Program-made: the position numbers and the translations under genes
The notes under the pieces: generated by a model
Seen by the model: only the letters and a program-made list of their open reading frames with translations
What the model was told of the DNA's origin: nothing
Database searches by the model: none
Shown here: positions 47,159 through 58,502 of the stretch, in pieces
Numbering within the stretch: position 1 is the stretch's first letter
How the letters are laid out: every line of letters begins with the position of its first letter
NCBI RefSeq assembly: GCF_964204645.1
Contig: NC_134035.1
Span: 4,094,501 to 4,158,500 of the forward strand
From: Tubulanus polymorphus
Taxonomy: Eukaryota > Nemertea > Palaeonemertea > Tubulaniformes > Tubulanidae
DNA length: 64,000 bases
Reading direction: 5' to 3'

Positions 47159-48194
47159 ATATATTCGAGTCGATGGCGACCGTCGTTAGATGTATTATCC
47201 GCATCGACAATGTCATATTGACAGTCATTATGACGAGCAATCAACTCAAGGTTGAGATGATTGCTCGTAGCTATGACTGGCTGTTTTCTCGGCTAGTCGC
47301 CTGTGTTTGTTTGACGAAGGACACACGGGGCGTCTCTTAAGGGGGTCGGAATTGCGAACTCCCCCTCCTATTTGAACCTTAGTGCCCATTTTTAAATAAC
47401 GAATAACAGTCCGATTCAATTTTTCGTGCACTAAAATCGAGCTGTACATTTTTTAACCAAGTGCCACTGGTTTTGGCCCTTTTTAAGAGAAATTTAACCC
47501 GCGGACAATACGATTTGCGTAACCTATATTGTCGTAACTTTCTCAGCATCGCAGATACTATGTTCCCCAGGTATAGAAGTAGTTGTATCCATTGTGATCC
47601 ACGATTTGTGGGTACCCAAGTAACATCAGACACTAAGGTTCTTGGCGAAATATTCAAGACGTGTTTGGCGCGGGATGCGACTTTTCCGCGCGATTTCGAT
47701 ATTGTAACTGTTTCGGATAATGCACGGTCGGTCTATAGCCGAAGCTTGATCGAACTATACGGATTTGAGCAGTGTCTGGCTGCCGCAATTTCATTTGACG
47801 TCAATGGTTTTCACAGATCCAACATCAAACACATCGTCGGAATTAAGAATGCATACAATGACGATGCCTCCTCCACACATAAATAAATGATGATAAGTCG
47901 AGTCAAATCATTAATGCCAAGCGAACATATATTTAACAAAAATAGTCTTCTAACATTTCTCATATATATATAATACATGTATGTAATAAATACAGGTTTA
48001 CAAATATACGTAAAATCAAAATTCGTGTAAAGATCAAATTATCATTAGTCAATTCGTGATTTAAACGTATTTAAAATAGGAAAAAAAATTACAACATTAA
48101 CGTTTCTTCACGGGGTGTTCTAGAAAGCTATGCGATGAAGGGCATCCGTACGAACGTTCGTTAAAACCCTGATGAATTATGAGGTTCTTATCCG

Positions 48195-48287
48195 GGATCC
48201 AGTTCTACTTTGGTGAATTAAATTCACTCATTCAAAATGAACTGATTTAAACTCAGAACTCTAACTCACAACTGTGGAACTGGATCC
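48195..48287. mobile_element. Palindromic MITE (GGATCCAGTTCTAC / ACTGTGGAACTGGATCC)
   Basis: 93 bases with inverted termini, same family as 44713-44827. Confidence 0.75.
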
Positions 48288-48828
48288 GGTATTCCGACAT
48301 CAAAACTGTTATTCAATGCTTTTTGTAATACACGGCAAAATACATATAACATTCATTGAGACAATGTTTCTAGAATTAAAGAAATTCACAATTTAATATT
48401 GATGAATTCAAACCCATAATGACTGATGAAGTTAACGTCTGACGCGCATAAATTTGTTCGCGAGTCACGCAAAGCGAGCTTTTGTAATTTCATTTTCATT
48501 TATTGCCTTTGATAATCGATAAGCAAATTAAATCAAAATAATCACCACCAGCCTGTTGAAAGAGTTACCGTTTTGCATTGGAAGCATTCATTTAGTACGT
48601 AACGCATGTCTGTAGCTCGGACTAATAAGTAAATAGTATATGATCAGCATTTTAACGTAAATTATGAATGATCTCGCATATACTAAAGCTTTCTCGGGGA
48701 TTTTTTGGGGATTTAGACTCCATTCGCCTCAGATCTCACAAGACCGATAAATTGTCTCCCTGAGGAACGCAAAGCCCCGAGAGTCGGAGCAGGGATAGGT
48801 CATTATCGCAAGGAACTGTATTTGTAAT

Positions 48829-49056
48829 ATAGTAGAATCCGTTTAATTCGGATCATTTGGGACCATCGAATTCATCCGGTTCACGGGAAATCCGCATTGG
48901 AGGCATTTTCTTATATATTAATGTCGAACAAATGGACTGCAAATATAGTCTCGATTAGACCAAAATCCGGATTAAGCCGATCTGTACATTGTCCATGGCA
49001 CATGATAATCCGAGGCAAATGACTCCGGCATAAATGCAGTCTACTGAATCAAAAGA
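48829..49056. mobile_element. Pogo/Tigger-like MITE, CAGTAGAATCCG type
   Basis: Left end TAGTAGAATCCGTTTAATTC faces right end GACTCCGGCATAAATGCAGTCTACTG; interior has several ATCCGGATTAAG-like blocks. A decayed relative lies at about 3920-4185 in ASNS intron 2 (ending GGTTAGTTCTACTGTA). Confidence 0.6.
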
Positions 49057-49169
49057 GGCTGGGGTGAATTCTAGCTAACAACTATGAGTAAGTATTCACG
49101 ATATTCCGCTTGTCGAACACTTCGGGTGACACGAACATTACCCGCAGTTCATGATTTCGAAATTCCTTC

Positions 49170-49262
49170 TCTGACAGTTTCGAAGTTTTGAGATGAGTCA
49201 GTGAACTTCATCATCAGAGAAATGAAAATGATGAAGCTCAGTCGAAACTTCGAAACTGTCAG
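49170..49262. repeat. Hairpin repeat, TTTCGAAGTTT...CTTCATCATCAGAGA
   Basis: CTGACAGTTTCGAAGTTTTGAG faces the reverse complement TCAGTCGAAACTTCGAAACTGTCAG; the loop includes GATGAAG/CTTCATC. Similar GTCGAAACGTT...CTGAAGAT palindromes occur at 32946-32982 and 60108-60198. Confidence 0.65.
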
Positions 49263-49310
49263 AAAATAAATTTCTAAATCATCAACTGTTGGTTTTGTTC
49301 ATTAACTTTA

Positions 49311-49453
49311 GGAGCCGGTTGCATAGTCATGGCTTTAGACTTAAGACCAATCTAAGACAAAACTTAGTTCTATAGCCAATCTAACAACTTAAGACCAGTC
49401 TTAAGATTTAAGACCACCTTTGGAATTAAGTCAGGACTGTGCAACTGGCCCCT
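49311..49453. mobile_element. Palindromic element, GGAGCCGGTTGCATAGTC termini
   Basis: Closes with GGACTGTGCAACTGGCCCC; two internal CTTAAGACCARTCTAAGA-type units. A 143-base short form of the minisatellite-bearing family, just downstream of the TMEM183 stop codon. Confidence 0.8.
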
Positions 49454-49547
49454 GGTTAAATGTACATTTTTGATATCGAAGAGTTAATGTCTACATCCAA
49501 TCAATCGGCGCAACGGTGTTAAAACATAGGAATCTCGTCGTCGGCGG

Positions 49548-52500
49548 TCAACAACTCTCAACCGTATTCTTAAATTTCGGATGCCACCATTTGAAGACTT
49601 TAGCGTCGACGACCGGGTCGAGCAGAACGTCGGTGCCGTCGCTCGGCTGCGCGTGCCGCGCACGAGCGTTCGAATACGACACGAACGACAAACGCAGTTT
49701 GTGATAACGCATTCCCTGACTGACGTTCAGGTAAACCTTACTCAAATACAGGCCCATAACCGTCGGCGGGAGCGAGATGAAGTTCAACGCGGTCACCTGT
49801 AACAGTCGACAGCCGTCTTCGGCGTTGTCGTGCAGATCGTATGCCGCGTCGAGCAGATCCTTCGAACGACGCGCCGGACTAGAATGGTTGCTGCCGCCGC
49901 CGTTTCCGTGGCGTCGGTGCGGCGCGCGTTTCGATTGGCGTATCGCGCACGCCGCGTGTTCGTGGTAGATTTTGAAATAGAAATGCCAGTAGTTGCGACG
50001 GTCCTTCGAGTGCCACATCAGCAAACACCGGCCGCCTTCGAGGCTGTGGATTTCGTCCTCGAACGGAATCGTCGGTTTCGCCGTGCGCTCGTGGAACAAT
50101 GCGTACATGATGTAGAGCGCGCGGATTACACGCGTGCGCAGGCCGTGCGCCATCATCATACTACAGGGCCGTAGTTCGAGAGGTAGATCGCGTTCGCACG
50201 ACAAAAACCTACAACGACAAATGCGAGACTAGCTGAATTTACCAGCAGAAAGAACATTCACTTCAATACAGTAGAACTTTCGTAAATGTTTGAGACTACA
50301 GTCAGCCCCCGATATACCGCCCACATCGGTGCAGAACGATTTTGATGGTATAGAGAGTATGTCCAGGCTGTTTTACTATGTATTTGTATAGAGATGTACA
50401 TCGAGAAAACCTGGCGGTAGGCGGGGGTGGCGGTATATGGGAGGGCAGAATATCGGGGGTTGACTGTATTTTCAGTCTTGATGAATACCATCAAGATAAA
50501 CCCACTATCAATTTAAACAACTGTTCTTATTTTCTTTTTTAATGTTCCAGGTGTCATCCTCCCACCCATCTTCTGAGCTCGTATGAAAATGGTTGTTTAA
50601 ATTGATATTGTGGCTTAACCTTAATGATATACAGTAGAACTTGGCCGACATATTACTGAAATTGTCCCTATAATTTTGGTCCAAATTTGTACATGCATTT
50701 TTTGCTTCGAAAGTTTAACACGATGATGGTCGTGGCTATGATAACTTAAGCCAGTTTCAGCGTAGTTCAGGAGATTCAGTCATCACAAAAAAATCCAAAT
50801 CCTAAAAAATCACACTTTGCACAGTAGACTGCATTCGCATAATTGTATAATTCGCCTCGGATTATCCCGTGCCCCAGACAATATAAATATTACAAATTTT
50901 CCTACTCCAATTCAGCGTTATAACGATCCCCCCGCTCCAACTGGACAGGGATTCGGCATACCTTCTCGAAGAGAATTCATTGGGGTACCGCCAGATCCGA
51001 GGCAAACGAACAGTCTACTGTACATAAAACATTGACGATAATTCTCGAAAACGAAAACACGTATTCATCATTACCTATTATAGAGTTTGCGCCAGAAATG
51101 CGTGGTGTGAACGACATAGTGGGAATGTTGACAGATTCGAGCGAATCGCCCGACGTCCTCGGGATAAACGTAATCGGCGAGCAAAAACCAGAAATCGACC
51201 GGGTAAACTCTTCTCGATGATTCCGAATTTTCTTTCTTCGCTCCGTTTTGATGACCGTTCGTGACAACACCAGCACCATCGCAATCACTATCTGTGCACA
51301 ATTAGATAATTCAACACAATTATAATCAAACATTTTTGTAACTGATCAAACTTAATCCTTTCACAGCTGACAGCTTCACTAAATCACATGACCTTAAGTT
51401 GTTAAAAATTTCACCTAAGTGTGGTGTATATACCGCTATATTTTGTCTACTCTGCAGAGCGGTGTATAATGAACATTCCACTATATTTTGTCTACTTTGC
51501 AGTGCGGTGTGTAATGGACATACCGCTATATCGTGTCTACTCCAAAGTGCGGTGTATCATTAGTACTAATATCTCTTAATGTTTTGAGAGGTACTGCCAT
51601 CTTTCAATGGTGATTTTAACTAATTGATAATAACCTGGTAAACCGCACCACCGGGTAGGCACAATAAAGAGCGGGTGGATTATACACCGCATATCGGTGC
51701 AATACTGACTCTCTCATACCTTCATCATCTTCCGATGAACTACAATCCTCATTTTCCTCTGTTCCGGAGATCGACAATTTCAGCAAATCAAAATCTTCGA
51801 TGTCTCGTTCGTACCACGCTAAACCTGGATTTACTTTATCGGCCGGCTGACCGCATAACTGCTTCACTAGAAAAAGTTTAAATGTTTTGACGGATTTTAA
51901 GGGTCAACGCACAGGATGTTAAAATAAGGCAATCACTGGTTTCTTAGACCCATGATTTCACAAGTTTTGAATTTGTTAGCTTCTTCATCGCCGGATTTTA
52001 ACACTACTTTTCTCAATAGTTTTCCCGCAAGAATAAAATCTTGGAACGGATGAAATTTTGTTATGAAGTTCACTGAAACAAGCTAAAAGCAAGGCTTATA
52101 TTCTCTATTACCAGTATCATGGCTTTCAATGACTTTTTATTTTTGCACCCAATTCCATCGAATTGTAAAAACTGTTAATTGCCTAAATACTGTCCATCAA
52201 TCAGGTCCAAGGACATATCCTCAACTGAACTTAAATTAACTAAAATAAGCAGCATTCCGCAATCCTATTTCGGGAGCCATTACTGGTTCCTTCATAACTT
52301 ACCCACCTTCTGAAAGAATTGACGCGCCTTTCTTCGCGCGATGTATCTTTCCGGCCTGGATTTCCGTCTTATCCAAATGAGCGAAATCGTAAACCGTCAC
52401 ATCTGAAATCAGCGATAATTAAAATCAGTCGGACAAAAGTGATTCATTTTGATTCTGTTCCTCAGCAGAAATGGAAATTTTTGAGAGGAAGGGGTATGAA

Positions 52501-52957
52501 AATGCAAGTGCCCAGCCAACAGTTCGATATCATTGATCATCCTGATCTAATCCACAGGGGCTTATATTTGAAGTTTGGGGATGAACTGTAGCTTAGAAAT
52601 ACAAAGAATTATAGGCCTAGTACCAGGGATACTGGATGATTTAAACAGTTCACCCCCCAAACTTCAAATACCAGACGAGCCCCTGTGATCTAACTAATCA
52701 GTTTCAACCTGTCTGTGGTTAAGACTTAAGTAAGTTTGAGTTGACAATCAGATATTTTCACAAACCACATAAGTTAGTCGGTGTAAAGCTAATTACCAAC
52801 GATTAGGATTAGGAAGGTTGTATAAGGTAGTTCAATGAAATAGGCCAGTCTGTCTTGTCTAGCACACAGAGTGACAGTTTCGTTTTTTACCGGTGTTTGA
52901 AGCGCTCGTTTGACCGCCGTTTCTTTTCTTCTTGTCCCGTTTGCCGGTTCTCGGCAT
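49548..52957 (-). CDS. TMEM183: TMEM183-like protein
   Basis: Complete gene in five coding exons on the minus strand: 52957-52891, 52402-52307, 51866-51720, 51291-51075, 50208-49548; all GT-AG, 395 residues (human form about 376). The start is the ATG giving MPRTGKRDKKKRN, which matches the basic family N-terminus. A longer open frame from 53007 is out of phase and is discarded. Next comes DVTVYDFAHLDKTEIQAGKI, an acidic EDCSSSEDDE (~94-103), then YPVDFWFLLADYVYPEDVGRFARICQHSHYVVHTTHFWRKLY (~133-174, F-box-like), LPLELRPCSM, ALYIMYALFHE, LLQVTALNFISLPPTVMGLYL (~312-330, the hydrophobic stretch behind the 'transmembrane' name) and a final DPVVDAKVFKWWHPKF. Compared with vertebrates there is an inserted Gly/Ser/His-rich stretch at about 268-291. 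The cellular role is poorly known. Confidence 0.95.
50299..50466. mobile_element. Tc1/pogo-like MITE, TA-flanked, TMEM183 intron 4
   Basis: CAGTCAGCCCCCGATATACC at the left and GATATTCTGCC...ATATCGGGGGTTGACTG at the right are inverted repeats; TA lies on both sides (50297-50298, 50467-50468). 168 bases, no coding capacity. Confidence 0.85.
50822..51020. mobile_element. MITE with CAGTAGACTG termini, TMEM183 intron 4
   Basis: CAGTAGACTGCATTCGCATAAT at one end and ATCCGAGGCAAACGAACAGTCTACTG at the other; the ATCCGAGGCAAA block also occurs in the element at 48829-49056, linking the two. Confidence 0.7.
51421..51558. repeat. ~62-bp minisatellite, three units, TMEM183 intron 3
   Basis: Three units of ACCGCTATATTTTGTCTACT then CTGCAGAGCGGTGTATAATG. 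CGCACTTTGC/GCAGAGCGG arms are partly palindromic; an odd fragment (TACACCGCATATCGG) recurs at 51682-51697. Confidence 0.8.
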
Positions 52958-53007
52958 GTTGACAGCTCTGATCCCCAAATCACACCCGGTTTGCGCCGGC
53001 TAGACAT

Positions 53008-53590
53008 CGTGATCGCTCGAGAAATTTGATAAATAATGGAAAAATATGGTTAGTTTCCTCCCGACGCCGGCAACGGTCGCCATGATGGTGACTTTGCGGG
53101 AAAACTAAAACGCGGGCTCGGATTCAAAGTAAAACGCGGGTTGGGACTCTGAAAAACGCGCAATTAGTCACACTTATTTATCTTAGATTGCACGGTGTTT
53201 CGTCGGTGCTATGACCACGTCCTATTTTACCAGGGATTATGAAACAATCCTAATAGAATATCCATTTAGTTTCTTGATATCATTATGATATCCTTTTGCC
53301 GTCCAAAATGATGACGCCTCGACCGGCCGGCCGTGCTCCAAGACGGGTTTAACTTGTCACTGTTGGGAGTGACATATACGCCGGAGGAATATAAGCGCTA
53401 GTGAACATCTTTATCGTCTTCGATCTAAAAGGCATGCTGTCAGAGTCAACAACGACCGGACACAAGGCGTGCCGGAGTAGCCCACCGACTAGTGCGACAA
53501 GACTCGGCGGTCCGTAAAAGGAATCTCCGAAAGATCGTAATACAAATTTCTTATCTGTTGTACTTGTCAGGCTTTTATCTGTTGACTAGT
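53008..53590. other. Upstream region of TMEM183
   Basis: CpG-containing sequence with GTCGCCATGATGG (53078-53090), a YY1-like site in TMEM183 orientation, and repeated AAAACGCGGGCT/AAAACGCGGGTT (53103-53140). Likely promoter of TMEM183; no gene seen. Confidence 0.4.
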
Positions 53591-53920
53591 TCACAGAGCG
53601 CTATTCGCCTGCACTGTAGACGGCTCCTCATCAATATCCATTTTCGTTTTATGAAATCCGGTGTTGACGATTCGACCACCCCGACGCCCGCTGCGGTCGC
53701 CGTGGCACGAGTCCAGCGTCGAACGGAAGGCGGTTCCCGGCCGGCAATTACTCCAGCGCTTGCGAGTGAGCGCGCAAACACCGGCGCAAACGCTCAACAC
53801 GATCGTCAGCGTCATAACTCCTAAAACAAACGCCGATAACGACAGTATGAAAATAGTCCTCACTGACCCGTGCGCGGAATCGTCGACAGCCGAGCTGGCG
53901 TTTGATGGCAACGAAGTCAT
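53591..53920 (-). CDS. Possible small single-pass membrane protein
   Basis: 109-residue open frame with coding-like base use. The first ATG in frame is 53920 (longer versions begin at GTG). A short N-terminus with an N-glycosylation sequon (NASS) leads to one long hydrophobic segment at about 21-46 (TIFILSLSAFVLGVMTLTIV), then a basic anchor TRKRW and a polar, Arg/Gly-rich tail ending VQANSAL. This fits a type I or III single-pass protein with a cytosolic tail, or the last exon of a longer gene. Upstream sequence is a dispersed repeat. Not recognised; head-to-head spacing with TMEM183 is not informative as both are on the minus strand. Confidence 0.4.
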   Translation of the reverse strand: MTSLPSNASSAVDDSAHGSVRTIFILSLSAFVLGVMTLTIVLSVCAGVCALTRKRWSNCRPGTAFRSTLDSCHGDRSGRRGGRIVNTGFHKTKMDIDEEPSTVQANSAL

Positions 53921-53944
53921 CGTCGTATCGTTCCTAATCTTCAC

Positions 53945-54032
53945 CCTGAGTCCTGGCAGTGGTTGTCTCCACGGATCTCCGTCGCTCTACGATCCTACAT
54001 CAGACACTGAGGTTCTTGGTGAAATCCTAATC
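53945..54032 (+). repeat. Dispersed repeat (GAGGTTCTTGGTGAA) copy
   Basis: CCTGAGTCCTGGCAGTGGTT, ATCTCCGTCGCTCTACGATC and CATCAGACACTGAGGTTCTT match 28341-28441. Probably a retroposon tail. Confidence 0.6.
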
Positions 54033-55131
54033 GTTCTAGCAATCCGCAGGAGGCTTATCTGAGCCTATAACTAAATTGCGTCGGTGTTTCGCTTGCGGCG
54101 GTACATTGCCAGCCGAAATAGGCGTTCAGAGTCCTGAAGCGAGTGCCTGTGAATTCTGTTGATAACTATAGCGGTTCACGCAGAGTTTGTTGAGCTAAAT
54201 AATTCTTAGCCGATATCCTTTCCACGCCCAATATTTGTCGAGACACAAGACTCCAAAATGTTCTATTCGCTGACTGCGCTTTGACTAAGAAGTTCTTCCT
54301 CAAATCCTGTCTCTATAGAAGATGAATAGCAGTCTACGTAATCCAAATACTCCGAATGTCCGTCGGGACCATCCGTAATCCGTTGTTTTTATCGGTGCTC
54401 GTTCTAAAATAGGTTGATAAATGCCATCGATACAAAGGCAGCTCAGGGTTGAATCAAACACAGTCTATATATAAGAGAACGCCGCGTGTTCGGTACAAAT
54501 TTATCATTATCCAAAGCAATTAATCGATATATATCGATTTTCATAATATTCCAATAATCGATGTTGTCGTTTTTTTTAATGAAAAAACATCCGAAAATCG
54601 AATTGCGTCGGAATCAAACGTTGAAATTCATTCGATGTCGGTGTTGAACGTGCACGCTTTGCCTTCGCCGCGTATCTGCACCAGACCGACGACAACAGCG
54701 CCGGCTCTGTCGAAGTCTCTCTCAGTTGAATTCGCCCGGACGCATTGAAAATAGCAAAGAAACAATGCGGTATCAAATGTAATAATAGACTTTCAGAGTC
54801 GACGATATTGGAACCATTGTACACGACGTGTGCCGCAGTTAATTAATGATGACACTTAACTCATTTTGATACTCACAGGGCAACGACTAATAATCGATAA
54901 CCGATTTTTTTAGGCGGCGTTTTTTATGTTTAGTTTCGATAATGCGTTCACTACGGAATTAGATTTTACACTCGCACCCGGAACTCAGCGCCGCAATTGA
55001 CGATACAGTCAACGCGGTATATTGTTCGATTCAGTAATGAATATACTGATATCTAGCCGGTATTGTTTATAGAAAACGCGCAATTTTAATAAACGATTTT
55101 TGCCAGTATTACGCGTGAATCCGTGAGGCCA

Positions 55132-55675
55132 CTTACCTGGAAATCAGCGAAAAGTCTGCCGATTTCCTTTTCTTTAAAAAAAGCAGGGAATAGTTAGGGA
55201 ATTTTGTTTAAAAAAAAGCTAAAAATCATGGAAAATTCGGGGAATTTATTAAGATTGCTAGATCGATCGTAAAATCAAACAGTCTATATGTCTTATATAT
55301 ATTGACTGTGTTAACTGGTTGGATTCTTAGCAAATTGAGTCTGAGAAAACAACGTGCATGCCAGGGAATAATCAGGGAGAAAAGCAAGTCAAATAATGAA
55401 TACTTGGAAATCAGGGAAAAGTCGGGGAATTTCCTTCACTTTCAAAAAGTAAGGGAATATAGTCAAGGAATTTGGCTAAAGAGCTAAAAATCAGCGATAA
55501 GTCAGGGAAATATATTGAGATTGCTACTTTGTGCGTAAAATCAAATAGTTTCCGTATATTTTTTACGTATTTGACTGTGTTAATTGAATGGATTCTTAGC
55601 AAATCAAGTCAAGGAAAACAACGTGCATGTCAGGGAATGATAGTCAGGGGGAAAAAGCAAGTGAAATAAAAGTGC
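55132..55675 (+). repeat. Two tandem units (~268 bp) of a GGGAA-rich repeat
   Basis: Each unit has TGGAAATCAG.GAAAAGTC, GGGAATTT..., AAATCA, ATATTTGACTGTGTTAA, GGATTCTTAGCAAAT and AACAACGTGCATG.CAGGGAAT. The second unit ends AGTGCCCACCCTG, the complement of CAGGGTGGCGCCACTGACC at 43343, suggesting a shared element end. Confidence 0.75.
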
Positions 55676-57599
55676 CCACCCTGAAAAATACATATTACAT
55701 CTTTATTCATCTTCTTTTGAACAAACAAGCATTTTAAATAGATAAGTATAATGGTTTATGAATAAAACTCCTCAATATTTTCACTATTAATTATGCGAAC
55801 AATCTGTTACACCGACATTTCAGATAGAATGCTGCTTTATTGTTAACAGGCAGCAGATGGAATAGTTCTTTTGTATATAATACGTATATACTGTGAATAA
55901 GTCTTAATTGATTTAAAGTATTCATATTTCCAGATTTGATTCTTCATAATTTTGTCGGTGGAATAAACCTTATAATACAATTAGTTTATTGCTCCGAAAA
56001 ACAAATTACATTTGCACGGAGCACAGAAACAGGCTCATATACTTAGTATTTGCGTTTACAGAATAGGTATAAGAGAAATACAAAAACACAACTTTAAGAA
56101 GAAACAGGGACGGAAACGGGTCTAAGAGCGGTTGCTCTGCTGGTCATCCCCCAGAAAACTTTTGAAAGATTCACCTAATTTTCACGCTTCCTGGGCATTT
56201 TAGGCACCGCTCGATCATCCCGTGTGTTTGAGATATAACAGCGCTTTGAAATTTAGCGTTGAAAATAAATAACACGAAGGAGGTGGTACTCCATCACCCC
56301 AAGTACCCTGTGCTCCAGAAATACCGATGTACTTTTGAAACGTTTTACCACGATTTATGAAAATGTGCAAACCGATCATTCATCAGTCCGGTACCACAGT
56401 TGATAGTTCATATTACAGTCTAGCTTTTAATGATTAATCATCAGCGGTGGAACTCTGAGTGACGTACAGCAGTCTCGCGTATCGATTCAACTATAGGGTG
56501 AGTCCCTAAATTATTGGGTGGCTGTTTAGTATCATTTGAAGTAGAAACCCACAAAATAAGGAAAATACTGCAATGAGCGTTTTACGTTTCGCCCAAAACA
56601 GTTTAAAAAAATGATCAACTGGGTCGAAACGTCAAATGCTCATCCAGTTTATTCTTAATATTGTGGGCTTTAACTGCAAAATACAGCTTGTATTCAATTT
56701 AAGATTAGGTCTTCGTGACTCCCGGGCCCTGGCCTGGCGGTGTTGGCCCTCGAGTCATCTCAGCGAATATGTTGCATTATGTTTGCCAACGCACTCCCCT
56801 CGAGGAATAACTAGTCTCAGAGAGACGTTGATTCGATATTTACGTGAATTGTCGATCTGTATTATACTAACCTGCATGCACTCCAATCGAAAAGCAGCCA
56901 CTACTCGTCAATATTTAAAAAACTGGTTAACTTACTAACGGAAATCCGTCAGTAGATAAAACACCAGGTTTCTACACTCAATTTTGTCGATTTCGAAAAT
57001 AATGCTCATTACGAAACAACGTTTAGAATATAGTAGAAAAGCGTTTGTATGCACTGAGACACGGAGAATCGATCGCACGATTTAAACCCACTCTATATTA
57101 TTCCAATTTAAAAGTTTAAAAACGAAAATTATTTCATCTAAGATTAAAATCTACGACATGACATCATCAAAGAGAACGCGCCCAAAAAGTCATAATTTTT
57201 AATTTTCTTCGCGTTTGAAATTTCAAAGTTCATTACATTTCGTTTTATTTTATTATCATACAAAGTACTGTATGCCAAATATCGTACATGTAATACAAAA
57301 TGTATATGATGACAATTCATAACATTGATACATGATGAAAAATGCAAGTTAAAAATTCTCGAAATTAACTTCACCCCGTCGTTTGGAAAGCGACGTGTTC
57401 TCTAATACTAGCACCTCGTGTAAACCTATATGAATGAAGGCGGTGTGAATGGTTTATTAATGATTTATCAATAGTAATGATCGATAATTCGGTATTTGTG
57501 GCGAGGTTCAAAAGCTGCTTCCAGGAATATGCATGGTTTGACCGGAGTATTGTTTGAGTTTAATTAAGAATTTACCTAGTTTCAGTTAAACAGAAAATG

Positions 57600-58502
57600 T
57601 GGTAACCATTGTGATCCAAATCCGCCGAATCAACAGCCGCGATCATACGAGCATTTTTGGCCTGTGCCAAATTTTGCCCAGAACAACTGTCCACACGGGT
57701 GCCAAATGGGCCCGTGCCTATTCCACTCGGGCCAATTTTTGGCCGACCAAATACGTTGGACCAGGCCTGAGCCAAATTTTGGCACGGTTAATCGCATCCG
57801 GAAGTGACTTATTTTACGCTTTGGTTGAGCATTGTTTAGTATCAAGCATGGGCGTATAAACTAGAAGAAAAATCTAGTTTGTACGTCCACGTTTCGTGAG
57901 TGGTTTTGCGTGTGAGCGCGGGCGAAATTTGGCTCGAGCCTGATCCGTGCAAATTTGACCCATCGTCTACGTTCGATCGCGGCTTATGACTAGGGGATCT
58001 ACTGATACGCCACCTACCCCGATAGTCGTACGAAACATTCACGTTACTTCGCAATTTACCGGAGAAAATTACGACGAGTTGAACGTTTCGTACGCCATCT
58101 ATTGGTCAAATACGGACGACGGGATTGGGTTTATGCCTTCTCGTCCTCCCATCGAAAGGTTCTCGAACTCTCCCGGGTCAATTCGCGACCGTCCGTCCGT
58201 CGTGGGATATTGCGCATTCGAGAATCGGGGAAAATAACGGCGTGCGTCGTCGACTCGACGCGATAATAATCTCTCGAGTCGATCCGATTATGACTGCGCG
58301 ATCTCGAGCTTATTTCGAAATAAATAACCATTAGATCTTTTTCTCCAAGGAGATGGGTGATACCTGCGTCAGTGATCAGAGCGTCACGTACACGACAGAC
58401 GAAGGCAGTTAGTTATACAGTGACAACACGCCGCTCTCTGGAGACCTACAGCGTTGACACGGCGTATACGTTTCCGTCCGCGACGTAACGTTACGTAGAA
58501 AG
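57600..58502 (+). promoter_or_regulatory. CpG-rich stretch with possible non-coding 5' exon
   Basis: Contains GCCAAATTTTGG-type short repeats (57660-57960), then CpG-rich DNA ending at a strong donor GAAAG|GTAAGTG (exon end 58502). It could be the first exon of a plus-strand gene whose coding exons lie right of the window. Open frames of about 85 codons here are not supported. Confidence 0.25.

Larger units (their letters stand above)
47197..49547. other. Intergenic region with repeats, no supported gene
   Basis: Contains a small hairpin (GAGCAATCAACTC...GATTGCTC, 47234-47265), a fragment of the AAGGTTCTTGG repeat at 47618-47652 which lies inside a GTG-started open frame (47461-47886), and the MITEs listed separately. 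Confidence 0.5.

Noticed and set aside
47461-47886. 141-codon open frame
   Set aside because: Starts at GTG and contains a dispersed repeat found at 28341 and 53945; no domain or splice evidence.
52789-53007. Alternative TMEM183 start at 53007
   Set aside because: Its frame does not match the family; the frame from 52957 gives the conserved basic N-terminus and joins exon 2 in phase.
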